A stretch of 42,406 nt of DNA, from assembly GCA_017851655.1 (NCBI GenBank), contig JAFMMH010000010.1:1-42406 (forward strand), in the 5' to 3' direction. The stretch comes from Flavobacteriaceae bacterium. Lineage in GTDB: Bacteria > Bacteroidota > Bacteroidia > Flavobacteriales > Flavobacteriaceae. The position numbers and the translations under genes were made by a program. The number at the start of each line of letters is the position of its first letter. Position 1 is the stretch's first letter. This document shows positions 1 through 6,716 of this stretch, one piece after another. A model generated the notes under the pieces. It searched no databases. It saw only the letters and a list, made by a program, of their open reading frames with translations, and was not told where the DNA came from.

Positions 1-156
1 TATAATGACCGAATAAAATTTATAAACGGAGATGAATCGAAAGTTGAAATAGTTGGAACAAATAGTACCTATATTTTTTATTTAGAAAAAGAAAATAAAA
101 CAGTACAGATAGCACTAATTAGCGGAATAATAAAAAGCATTGGGAAAAATAAATAA
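1..156 (+). CDS. C-terminal end of an unrecognised protein (5' end outside the window)
   Basis: Frame 1 is open from the first base to a TAA at 154-156 and gives 51 residues, ending in IKSIGKNK. The piece is lysine- and isoleucine-rich with alternating polar and hydrophobic residues suggestive of beta strands, but I recognise no family. The stop codon lies only about 10 bases before the attC-like inverted repeat at 166-292. That spacing would fit an integron-type gene cassette, although this is inference. It could also be a chance open frame, since the upstream part cannot be seen. Confidence 0.45.
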   Translation, partial: YNDRIKFINGDESKVEIVGTNSTYIFYLEKENKTVQIALISGIIKSIGKNK

Positions 157-165
157 AAAACATTT

Positions 166-292
166 GCTAACAATGTATAAAAATAATAGCCGAAACAGTA
201 GTAAATTCAAGGGTTGTAGCCCGCTTCATCTTTTGTGTAGCTTGACAGGAATATGCCACGCAATCGGCTACTATTCTTATACTGAACGTTGG
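166..292. repeat. attC-like imperfect inverted repeat (about 127 bp)
   Basis: The arm at 176-193 and the arm at 264-281 pair over 18 positions with only two differences (181/276 and 186/271). These are A-C mismatches when the top strand folds but T-G wobbles when the bottom strand folds, so the bottom strand makes the better hairpin. Outside the stem are AAC (169-171) and GTT (288-290), separated from it by unpaired bases, and the loop is about 70 bases. This layout resembles integron attC sites, but the outer boxes do not match the usual RYYYAAC/GTTRRRY consensus well. Similar elements are, from memory, common between genes in Bacteroidota. An RNA-level or repeat-family role is equally possible. 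Confidence 0.5.
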
Positions 293-415
293 TCTTAAGC
301 CAACCTCAATATTTACTGATGAATAAGAAGATCAAGGGCAACTAGTAAAAGGTACTAGTAGTCAATAGCATTTATAATCTTGATCTAAGTACGGATACCT
401 ATTAAATTGGCTTTA
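288..415. repeat. Nested three-tier inverted repeat in a gene-free stretch
   Basis: Three sets of arms are nested. The outer pair is TAAGCCAA-like at 295-303 against TTGGCTT at 407-413. The middle pair is AAGATCAAG at 328-336 against CTTGATCT at 379-386. The inner pair is ACTAGT at 341-346 and 354-359. In addition GTTGG at 288-292 can pair locally with CCAAC at 300-304, so this structure abuts and competes with the attC-like element. The rest of the gene-free interval (416-584) shows no ORF, tRNA or clear terminator to me. Confidence 0.4.
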
Positions 416-584
416 ACTCAGATTAACAACAAAACGTCCAACAAATAATGGAAAGTCACCACCCTAATTATAAAAAGTAATATATTACAGTTTACAAACT
501 AGATAAGTACCACGAATAAAGCAGAAGCAATAATAGCTTGCTATAGTCAATCACTATTTTTATAACAAACAGCATCAGTAAAAC

Positions 585-1520
585 ATGAAAATCGCAGTAG
601 CTCAATTCGAACCAAAAGATGGGGATAAGGATTATAATTTATCAATTATTGATCAGCTAACGAAGAAAGCTAAATTAAGTGATGCAGATGTAATCAGTTT
701 TCATGAAATGTCAATCACTGCCTATACTTTCACAAAAGATTTAAATTTAGCAGAATTAACCACTTTGGCAGAAGAGGTTCCAAACGGGAATAGTACCAAA
801 AGGCTTCTCTCCATATCCAAAAAATACGATATTCCCATTCTTGCCGGACTAGTGGAAAAAGAAAATGATCAACTGTTCAATACGTATCTGTGTGTGAATA
901 AAGGGCAAGTTGTAGCAAAGTTTAGGAAATTACATCCATTTATCAGCAAACACATAAGTCCAGGGAATGATTATGTAGTGTTTGATTTACTTGGCTGGAA
1001 ATGCGGAATTTTAATTTGTTATGACAACAATGTTATTGAAAACGTAAGAGCCACAACCTTATTGGGTGCTGAATTAATTTTCGCGCCGCATGTCACCTGC
1101 TGTACCCCGTCAGCAATGCCAGGCAGAGGCTATGTGGAGGATACATTTTGGCAAAATAGGGAATTAGACCCTGTTTCTTTGAGATCAGAGTTTGATGGAC
1201 CTAAAGGAAGAGCATGGTTAATGCGATGGTTGCCTGCGAGAGCTTATGACAATGGTGTTTATTATGCTTTTACAAACCCAATTGGATATGATGGAGAACA
1301 TTTAAAAAATGGAAATTCCATGATAATTGATCCCTTTGGTGAGATTCTTACTGAAGTAAGGTCATTTGAAAACGACATTGCGATGACAACCATTAGCAAA
1401 GACAAAATTTCACTTTCAGGAGGTTATAGATACAGAAATGCACGTCGTCCAGAATTGTATAAGGATATAATTGGTCAAGACCATGAATCAAATTTTAAAC
1501 CCGTATGGATAAAAGATTAA
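585..1520 (+). CDS. Carbon-nitrogen hydrolase (nitrilase superfamily amidohydrolase)
   Basis: The 311-residue product begins MKIAVAQFEP, the usual first beta strand of the nitrilase fold. The catalytic triad is visible: Glu41 in FHEMS, Lys115 in FRKLHPF and Cys145 in LICYDNN. Length fits a single-domain member, with no glutaminase or synthetase fusion. Members hydrolyse amides, carbamoyl groups or nitriles in the cytoplasm. The insert around residues 170-215, rich in Trp, Arg and Glu and following HVTCCTPSA, resembles branches acting on small amides or carbamoyl amines, but I cannot name the substrate. It stands alone, followed by a weak terminator-like hairpin. The family call is firm; the substrate is unknown. 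Confidence 0.85.
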   Translation: MKIAVAQFEPKDGDKDYNLSIIDQLTKKAKLSDADVISFHEMSITAYTFTKDLNLAELTTLAEEVPNGNSTKRLLSISKKYDIPILAGLVEKENDQLFNTYLCVNKGQVVAKFRKLHPFISKHISPGNDYVVFDLLGWKCGILICYDNNVIENVRATTLLGAELIFAPHVTCCTPSAMPGRGYVEDTFWQNRELDPVSLRSEFDGPKGRAWLMRWLPARAYDNGVYYAFTNPIGYDGEHLKNGNSMIIDPFGEILTEVRSFENDIAMTTISKDKISLSGGYRYRNARRPELYKDIIGQDHESNFKPVWIKD

Positions 1521-1541
1521 TGGAATCCAAAACCATTTTTT
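1519..1541 (+). terminator. Weak terminator-like hairpin after the nitrilase-family gene
   Basis: AATGG (1519-1523) can pair with CCATT (1533-1537) across a nine-base loop, followed by a T-run and further A/T bases. The stem is only five pairs and begins inside the stop codon, so this is a tentative call. Confidence 0.3.
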
Positions 1542-1674
1542 AATTTTAAATAAAAATCTCATGAGCTTTCCATTGTTCGTGTAGCCAAAAAGATTTTTTT
1601 CTAATAAATTCTGACTCTCAAATACATTCTTCAAAACTCCCACGTCGATCAAGACACTACTTTCTTTTTTCAAT

Positions 1675-1682
1675 TAGCTTTG
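1675..1682 (+). promoter_or_regulatory. Putative -7 box TAGCTTTG for the flavin monooxygenase gene
   Basis: TAGCTTTG matches the Bacteroidota housekeeping -7 consensus TAnnTTTG and ends 23 bases before the ATG at 1706. I see no convincing -33 TTTG at the usual distance, so the call rests on the -7 box and its position. Confidence 0.4.
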
Positions 1683-1705
1683 TAACTTAATTACAAAAAA
1701 AATAA

Positions 1706-2722
1706 ATGGAAATTGGTATTGATAGTTTTGCAGCAACTCCACGCGATTCTTCCATCTCTCGAGCAACAGCAATGCAAGAATTGATTGAGCGAATTGTTCT
1801 CGCAGATGAGGTCGGTCTAGATATATTTGGAATAGGTGAACATCACCGGAAAGAATTTCTAGATTCTGCTCCATCTATGATTTTAGCTGGTGCTGCATCA
1901 AGGACTAAACGTATTCGACTCACAAGTGCAGTTACTGTGCTCAGTGCTATGGACCCTGTTCGGATTTTTCAGAACTACGCCACACTTGATTTAATATCCA
2001 ACGGACGGGCAGAAATTGTAGCTGGAAGAGGCTCATTCACGGAAGCTTTTCCGCTTTTTGGCTTGAATCTTAATGATTACGACGCTCTTTTTTCAGAAAA
2101 TCTCAATTTACTTTTAGATATCAACAAAAATGAAATTATAAATTGGAAGGGCAGATTCAGACCTGAATTAGTCAATCAAGCCATTTATCCCAGACCAATA
2201 CAAAAACAACTTCCTATCTGGTTAGGCGTAGGTGGAACACCAGCTTCTTTTGTCCGAGCTGGTGAAATGGGTTTACCTCTTATGATTGCCATCATTGGTG
2301 GAGAAACGCATCGCTTTCGGCCTTTAGTTGATTTATATAAAAATGCAGGAAGAGCAGCTGGTCATCCAGAAGAACGCTTAAAAGTAGGCTTGCATTCCTT
2401 AGGATACGTAGCTAAAACTAAAGAAGAAGCAGTAGGCGACTATTATCCTGGATACGAAGAAATGTTTACCAGAATAGGAAAAGAGCGCGGATTTCCCCCT
2501 GTTTCTATGGAACGATTCAACGCCCAAAATGGTCCTACTGGTGCCTTAGTCATCGGTAGTCCAGAAGAAGTTGCTGAAAAAATAGTCAGACACAGTGCCA
2601 GTCTAGATGGTATTTCACGATTTACTTTTCAAATGGATGTTGGTATGCCGCACAAAAAACTCATGAATGCCATCGAACTAATCGGGAAAGTTGTTATCCC
2701 TTTAGTCAAAAGCAATACTTAG
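1706..2722 (+). CDS. LLM-class flavin-dependent oxidoreductase
   Basis: The 338-residue protein fits the single-domain luciferase-like (LLM) TIM-barrel family, which uses reduced flavin for monooxygenase or related reactions. Visible family signatures are GEHHR near residue 44, the strand-loop SNGRAEIVAGRGSF near 98-111, and IWLGVGGTP near 170, followed by a helix with A-G-E typical of this fold. The C-terminal third holds the VIGSPEEVAEKI segment that recurs in family members. It is monocistronic by spacing (about 185 bases from the upstream gene and 121 to the next) with its own promoter-like box. Substrate cannot be told from sequence: alkane, sulfonate and antibiotic-type oxidations all occur in the family. 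Confidence 0.85.
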   Translation: MEIGIDSFAATPRDSSISRATAMQELIERIVLADEVGLDIFGIGEHHRKEFLDSAPSMILAGAASRTKRIRLTSAVTVLSAMDPVRIFQNYATLDLISNGRAEIVAGRGSFTEAFPLFGLNLNDYDALFSENLNLLLDINKNEIINWKGRFRPELVNQAIYPRPIQKQLPIWLGVGGTPASFVRAGEMGLPLMIAIIGGETHRFRPLVDLYKNAGRAAGHPEERLKVGLHSLGYVAKTKEEAVGDYYPGYEEMFTRIGKERGFPPVSMERFNAQNGPTGALVIGSPEEVAEKIVRHSASLDGISRFTFQMDVGMPHKKLMNAIELIGKVVIPLVKSNT

Positions 2723-2819
2723 GAAGTAACGAACTTAAATCTATAAACCCTTGAACTAATTCATTAAGAATTAAAGAATTGAAAAACACTTTCGTACTCC
2801 CTTTCTGAATTCACTTTCT

Positions 2820-2827
2820 TAAATTTG
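2820..2827 (+). promoter_or_regulatory. Putative -7 box TAAATTTG ahead of the DUF6095-thrS-infC-rpmI-rplT run
   Basis: TAAATTTG fits TAnnTTTG exactly and ends 16 bases before the ATG at 2844. No other equally good box is seen before thrS, so this may drive the whole translation operon through rplT. Confidence 0.45.
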
Positions 2828-2843
2828 TATAAAGAGACTACCC

Positions 2844-3074
2844 ATGAACAAACCACTACTTCAAAAAGGATTAAAAAAAATGAGCTTGTTTTTGCTGTGT
2901 GCATTTATTGGCCCAGTGGTAGTTCATCAAGCCTTTAAAAATCAAGCACATCCACTTTACGTCCCTGTGCTCATCGCAGGAATTCTCTTTTTGATCGTTT
3001 CTTTTTATTATGGTTTTTCTGGGATTAGAACCTTAGTCAATGCCTTATTAGGTGAACGCAAAACAAAACTTTGA
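2844..3074 (+). CDS. DUF6095-type small membrane protein
   Basis: A 76-residue protein with two hydrophobic segments (about residues 14-29 and 38-57) and a basic N-terminus and C-terminus. The sequence around [12 protein letters not shown] and [12 protein letters not shown] matches my recollection of the DUF6095 family found in Flavobacteriaceae, often next to thrS. Function is unknown. It lies 58 bases before the chosen thrS start, in the same direction, and probably shares its transcript. Membrane insertion is predicted from hydrophobicity only. Confidence 0.7.
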   Translation: MNKPLLQKGLKKMSLFLLCAFIGPVVVHQAFKNQAHPLYVPVLIAGILFLIVSFYYGFSGIRTLVNALLGERKTKL

Positions 3075-3132
3075 AGAATCGATTGCGTGCTATCAAGAGA
3101 CCACTTATCTTTGTCGTCCATTGAATAAAACT

Positions 3133-5079
3133 ATGATTGAAATTCGTTTTCCTGACCAATCGATTCGCTCCTACCCAAAAGGAACTACTCCTTTTGAAGT
3201 CGCACAGAGTATCAGTGAAGGATTGGCCCGTAATGTGCTGTCTGCTAAATTCAACTCACAAACTGTAGAAGCGACTACCCCTTTGCACGAAGACGGAAAT
3301 ATTCAACTTTTTACTTGGAACGATAAAGAAGGAAAAACTGCATTTTGGCATTCCTCTGCACACGTCTTAGCACAAGCGCTTTTGGCACTTTACCCAAACT
3401 GTAAGTTGACCATAGGTCCCGCTATTGAAAATGGATTTTATTACGATGCCGACTTTGGCGATGAAAATCTTACTGAAAAGGATTTAGTTGCCATAGAAAA
3501 GAAAATGCTGGAGTTTGCACGAGAAAAATTCGAATTTAAAATGCGTAGTAGTACTAAAGCGGAGGCTATGGCATACTACCAAAAACAAAACAATCCATTC
3601 AAAGTTGAATTAATTGAAAACCTAGAGGATGGTACGATTACTTTTTGTGACCATGCAGACTTTACCGATCTCTGTCGGGGAGGTCATATTCCTCAAACTG
3701 GAGTAATTAAGGCTGTCAAACTGACCAATATAGCGGGAGCTTATTGGAGAGGTGATGAGACCAAACCTCAACTAACTCGGATTTATGGTATTTCTTTTCC
3801 TAAACAAAAAGAACTTACCGAATACCTTGAAAAGGTTGAAGAGGCAAAAAAAAGAGATCATCGTAAATTAGGGAAGGAATTAGACCTTTTTACTTTTTCG
3901 AAAAAAGTAGGTCAAGGGCTTCCTCTGTGGCTACCAAGAGGAGCCGCACTTCGTGATAGATTAGAAACTTTCTTGAAAAAAGCACAGGCAAAAGCAGGCT
4001 ATGAGCAAGTAATTTCCCCTCATATCGGAAACAAGGAACTCTATATGACTTCGGGACATTACGAAAAATACGGAGCCGATAGCTTCCAACCAATACACAC
4101 CCCTGCTGAAGGAGAGGAGTTTTTACTCAAACCCATGAATTGTCCTCACCATTGTGAAATCTACAATGCAAAACCATGGAGCTACAGAGATCTTCCCAAA
4201 CGATATGCAGAATTTGGAACGGTTTACCGATATGAACAAAGTGGTGAACTACACGGTTTAACTCGTGTTCGAGGCTTCACCCAAGATGATGCTCATATTT
4301 TCTGTATGCCAGAACAGTTAGATGAAGAATTTAAAAATGTAATCGACTTGGTGCTTTATGTTTTTAGTTCATTAGGTTTTGATGACTTTACGGCACAAGT
4401 TTCCTTACGCGATCCTGAAAAACCAGAAAAATATATTGGATCTACCAAAAATTGGGAATTAGCAGAACAAGCAATCCTTAGTGCTGCCAAAGAAAAAAAC
4501 TTAGATTACGTTATCGAAACCGGAGAAGCTGCTTTTTACGGCCCCAAACTGGATTTCATGGTGAAAGACGCACTTGGTCGCCAATGGCAATTAGGAACCA
4601 TCCAAGTAGATTATAACCTCCCAGAACGTTTTGAACTTCAATATAAAGGAAGTGATAATGAGTACCACAGACCCGTCATGATTCACCGAGCTCCATTCGG
4701 AAGTTTAGAACGTTTTGTTGCAATTCTTTTAGAACATACTGGTGGAAATTTCCCGCTTTGGTTAATGCCAAATCAAGTAAATATTCTCTGTGTGAGCGAA
4801 AAATATAAAAATTACGCCTTAAAAGTTTTAAGTTTCTTGGAAAATCACGAAATTCGCGCCCTCTTAGATGATCGAAATGAGACCATTGGGAAGAAGATTC
4901 GAGAATCAGAAATCACCAAAGTGCCTTATATGATCATACTGGGAGAAAAAGAAGCAACTGAAAACACTGTTTCTTTAAGAAAGCATCATGAAGGTGATTT
5001 AGGTAGTTTTAGCCTAGAAAACCTCGTGGAAAAATTAAATAATGAAATAAAAAGTAGTCAAGCTACTTTTAATGTTTAA
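3133..5079 (+). CDS. thrS: Threonine-tRNA ligase
   Basis: ThrRS charges tRNA-Thr in the cytoplasm. From the ATG at 3133 the protein is 648 residues, the normal length. An in-frame ATG at 3052 would add 27 residues with no family resemblance and overlap the upstream gene, so it was not used. Domain order is N-terminal TGS (about 1-62), the editing domain with its HxxxH pair at His73 and His77, the class II catalytic core, and the C-terminal anticodon-binding domain (about 545-640). The three zinc ligands that recognise threonine are present as Cys337 (in NCPHH), His388 (in DDAHIF) and His518 (in MIHRAPFG). The editing site indicates it can clear mis-acylated Ser-tRNA-Thr. infC follows after 16 bases. 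Confidence 0.97.
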   Translation: MIEIRFPDQSIRSYPKGTTPFEVAQSISEGLARNVLSAKFNSQTVEATTPLHEDGNIQLFTWNDKEGKTAFWHSSAHVLAQALLALYPNCKLTIGPAIENGFYYDADFGDENLTEKDLVAIEKKMLEFAREKFEFKMRSSTKAEAMAYYQKQNNPFKVELIENLEDGTITFCDHADFTDLCRGGHIPQTGVIKAVKLTNIAGAYWRGDETKPQLTRIYGISFPKQKELTEYLEKVEEAKKRDHRKLGKELDLFTFSKKVGQGLPLWLPRGAALRDRLETFLKKAQAKAGYEQVISPHIGNKELYMTSGHYEKYGADSFQPIHTPAEGEEFLLKPMNCPHHCEIYNAKPWSYRDLPKRYAEFGTVYRYEQSGELHGLTRVRGFTQDDAHIFCMPEQLDEEFKNVIDLVLYVFSSLGFDDFTAQVSLRDPEKPEKYIGSTKNWELAEQAILSAAKEKNLDYVIETGEAAFYGPKLDFMVKDALGRQWQLGTIQVDYNLPERFELQYKGSDNEYHRPVMIHRAPFGSLERFVAILLEHTGGNFPLWLMPNQVNILCVSEKYKNYALKVLSFLENHEIRALLDDRNETIGKKIRESEITKVPYMIILGEKEATENTVSLRKHHEGDLGSFSLENLVEKLNNEIKSSQATFNV

Positions 5080-5095
5080 CTAAAAACAAGAAGAC

Positions 5096-5650
5096 ATAGC
5101 AATACGTAGACGAAGAACGAATCGCCCTGGAAGGGTAATTAAAGTAGATCCTCATCGCATTAATCAAAAGATTACCGCGCAAGAGGTTAGACTAGTTGGT
5201 GATAATGTTGAAGTCGGTGTTTACTCACTCAGCAAAGCATTAGTATTAGCCCAAGAATTGGAACTAGACCTAGTTGAAATTTCACCAAAAGCTTCGCCTC
5301 CCGTATGTAAAATATTAGAGTATAAAAAATTCTTGTACGAACAGAAAAAAAGAGAAAAGTCTTTAAAGGCCAAAACAAGTAAAATTATCATAAAAGAAAT
5401 TCGTTTTGGTCCGAATACAGATGAACATGATTACGAATTCAAAAAGAAACATGCTGAAAAATTTCTGAAAGAAGGAGCTAAACTAAAAGCCTTTGTATTT
5501 TTCAAAGGGCGTTCAATTGTGTTTAAAGAAAAAGGTCAAATCTTATTGCTACGTTTAGCACAAGATCTTGAAGAGTTAGGAAAAGTAGAACAAATGCCAA
5601 TTTTGGAGGGTAAAAAGATGACCATCTTTATTGCTCCAAAGAAAAAATAA
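5096..5650 (+). CDS. infC: Translation initiation factor IF-3, apparent AUA start
   Basis: IF-3 binds the 30S subunit, keeps it apart from 50S and proofreads the start codon. The 184-residue reading begins ATA-GCA-ATA (I/M-A-I-R-R-R-R-T), just after an in-frame TAA at 5081-5083. It contains the full N-domain ([17 protein letters not shown]), the lysine-rich linker ([10 protein letters not shown]) and the C-domain ending in FIAPKKK. No in-frame ATG or GTG occurs before codon 50, and the first TTG is at 5258, inside the N-domain after its essential first strands; starting there would leave 130 residues. A non-canonical AUA (or nearby AUU) start is therefore likely. In E. coli infC starts with AUU, which lets IF-3 repress its own synthesis; the same logic is inferred here. 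rpmI and rplT follow. Confidence 0.93.
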   Translation: MAIRRRRTNRPGRVIKVDPHRINQKITAQEVRLVGDNVEVGVYSLSKALVLAQELELDLVEISPKASPPVCKILEYKKFLYEQKKREKSLKAKTSKIIIKEIRFGPNTDEHDYEFKKKHAEKFLKEGAKLKAFVFFKGRSIVFKEKGQILLLRLAQDLEELGKVEQMPILEGKKMTIFIAPKKK

Positions 5651-5661
5651 AAAGAGGAGTC

Positions 5662-5859
5662 ATGCCAAAAATGAAAACAAAATCGAGTGCTAAAAAAAGA
5701 TTTAAACTTACCGGTAGCGGTAAAATCAAAAGAAAGCACGCGTTTAAGAGTCACATCTTAACCAAAAAATCAAAGAAAAGAAAGTTGAAATTGACCCATG
5801 ATGGGTTGGTTCATAAAAGCGATGAAAAAAACATCAAGCTTCAATTACGATTAATTTAA
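5662..5859 (+). CDS. rpmI: 50S ribosomal protein bL35
   Basis: A 65-residue, very basic protein beginning [20 protein letters not shown], the characteristic N-terminus of bL35, and the normal length. It lies 11 bases after infC and before rplT, the standard infC-rpmI-rplT order. The assignment is secure by sequence and by context. Confidence 0.97.
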   Translation: MPKMKTKSSAKKRFKLTGSGKIKRKHAFKSHILTKKSKKRKLKLTHDGLVHKSDEKNIKLQLRLI

Positions 5860-5939
5860 ATAACGGTTCACCATAATAATTAACCCGAAGTCAGGCCTTT
5901 AAGTGTAGTAATACCGCCTCCTTCAAAAAACAATTAGAA

Positions 5940-6284
5940 ATGCCAAGATCAGTAAATTCAGTTGCTTCAAGAGCAAGAAGAAAGAAAATTTTAAAACAAG
6001 CAAAAGGTTTCTTCGGACGTCGTAAAAACGTTTGGACAGTTGCTAAAAATGCGGTAGATAAAGCGATGCTTTATGCTTACAGAGACCGTAAGACCAAAAA
6101 ACGTAACTTTAGAGCCCTTTGGATTTCTCGTATAAATGCTGCCGCAAGACTTCACGGCATGTCTTACAGCCAATTCATGGGTAAGGTTAAAGCAAATAAT
6201 ATTGACCTCAACAGAAAGGTTCTAGCAGATTTAGCAATGAATCATCCAGATGCCTTTAAAGCAGTTGTTGACAAAATAAAATAA
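5940..6284 (+). CDS. rplT: 50S ribosomal protein bL20
   Basis: A 114-residue basic protein beginning [16 protein letters not shown], with the conserved stretches [23 protein letters not shown] and [11 protein letters not shown] that contact 23S rRNA during early 50S assembly. Length is normal for bL20. The 80-base gap after rpmI contains no ORF. In other bacteria L20 represses this operon by binding its mRNA, and the gap could hold such a site, but I cannot demonstrate a fold from the sequence. A strong terminator follows seven bases after the stop codon. Confidence 0.97.
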   Translation: MPRSVNSVASRARRKKILKQAKGFFGRRKNVWTVAKNAVDKAMLYAYRDRKTKKRNFRALWISRINAAARLHGMSYSQFMGKVKANNIDLNRKVLADLAMNHPDAFKAVVDKIK

Positions 6285-6290
6285 CACTTA

Positions 6291-6316
6291 AAACTACCTT
6301 CGGGTAGTTTTTTTTT
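6291..6316 (+). terminator. Rho-independent terminator of the thrS-rplT operon
   Basis: AAACTACC (6291-6298), a TTCG tetraloop (6299-6302) and GGTAGTTT (6303-6310) form a perfect eight-pair stem, followed by an uninterrupted T-run to 6316. The UUCG loop is exceptionally stable. Confidence 0.93.
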
Positions 6317-6323
6317 AGTCAAA

Positions 6324-6674
6324 ATGTATACAATCTATCACAATCCTAGATGTAGAAAATCTAGAGAAGCTTTAAACTACCTAACCGATCATGGTCTAGA
6401 GGTACTTGTGGTGAATTATTTTGAACAAGAGTTTACAGAAGAAAGTCTTCAAGCCATTTTAAAAAAAATAAAAAAACTTCCAAGTGAGATTTTAAGGAAA
6501 AATGAAGCCGATTGGAAATCCCTTAGTAATCATAGTCAATTTACTGAAAATGAAATTCTTAAAGCTATGATTCAGTTTCCAAAACTCATAGAACGACCAA
6601 TAGTAATTACCGACACAGAAGGAGTTTTAGCGAGGCCTATAGAAAATCTTGAAACTTTTTTGAAAGGACGTTAA
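6324..6674 (+). CDS. ArsC-family (thioredoxin-fold) reductase
   Basis: A 116-residue protein of the glutaredoxin-linked arsenate reductase family. The catalytic cysteine is Cys10 in NPRCRKSR, and Arg58, Arg91 (in ERPIV) and Arg104 (in ARPIE) correspond to the three arginines that bind arsenate in plasmid-type ArsC. Length is close to the short YffB/ArsC forms. It starts only eight bases after the rplT terminator, so its promoter must overlap that region or depend on read-through. No arsR, acr3 or arsB neighbours are present, so a role in arsenic resistance is not supported by context; general thiol-redox function is as likely. Confidence 0.8.
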   Translation: MYTIYHNPRCRKSREALNYLTDHGLEVLVVNYFEQEFTEESLQAILKKIKKLPSEILRKNEADWKSLSNHSQFTENEILKAMIQFPKLIERPIVITDTEGVLARPIENLETFLKGR

Positions 6675-6708
6675 ACCACCGAAGCTTCATTTGGTCAAAG
6701 TGGTTTAA
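6671..6708. repeat. Hairpin spanning the arsC-like stop codon and the gap before the outer-membrane protein gene
   Basis: TTAAACCAC (6671-6679) and GTGGTTTAA (6700-6708) are perfect complements; the small palindrome GAAGCTTC lies in the loop at 6681-6688. The stem takes in the stop codon TAA (6672-6674) and ends eight bases before the ATG at 6717. No T-run follows on the plus strand, so it is a poor terminator. An mRNA processing or translation-control role is possible. Confidence 0.5.
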
Positions 6709-6716
6709 AAACAACT

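Noticed and set aside
1488-1874. Short minus-strand ORFs across the nitrilase/monooxygenase gap
   Set aside because: They lie opposite real genes, show no protein-like features and no start or promoter support.
3052-3132. Upstream in-frame ATG giving a 27-residue extension of thrS
   Set aside because: The extension lacks family resemblance, overlaps the preceding gene, and the ATG at 3133 gives the normal N-terminal TGS sequence and length.
5258-5650. Short IF-3 reading from TTG at 5258
   Set aside because: It would remove most of the conserved N-domain, whose sequence continues upstream in the same frame to 5096.
5860-5939. L20-binding regulatory structure in the rpmI-rplT gap
   Set aside because: Known in other bacteria, but I could not identify a matching fold by eye in this 80-base gap.
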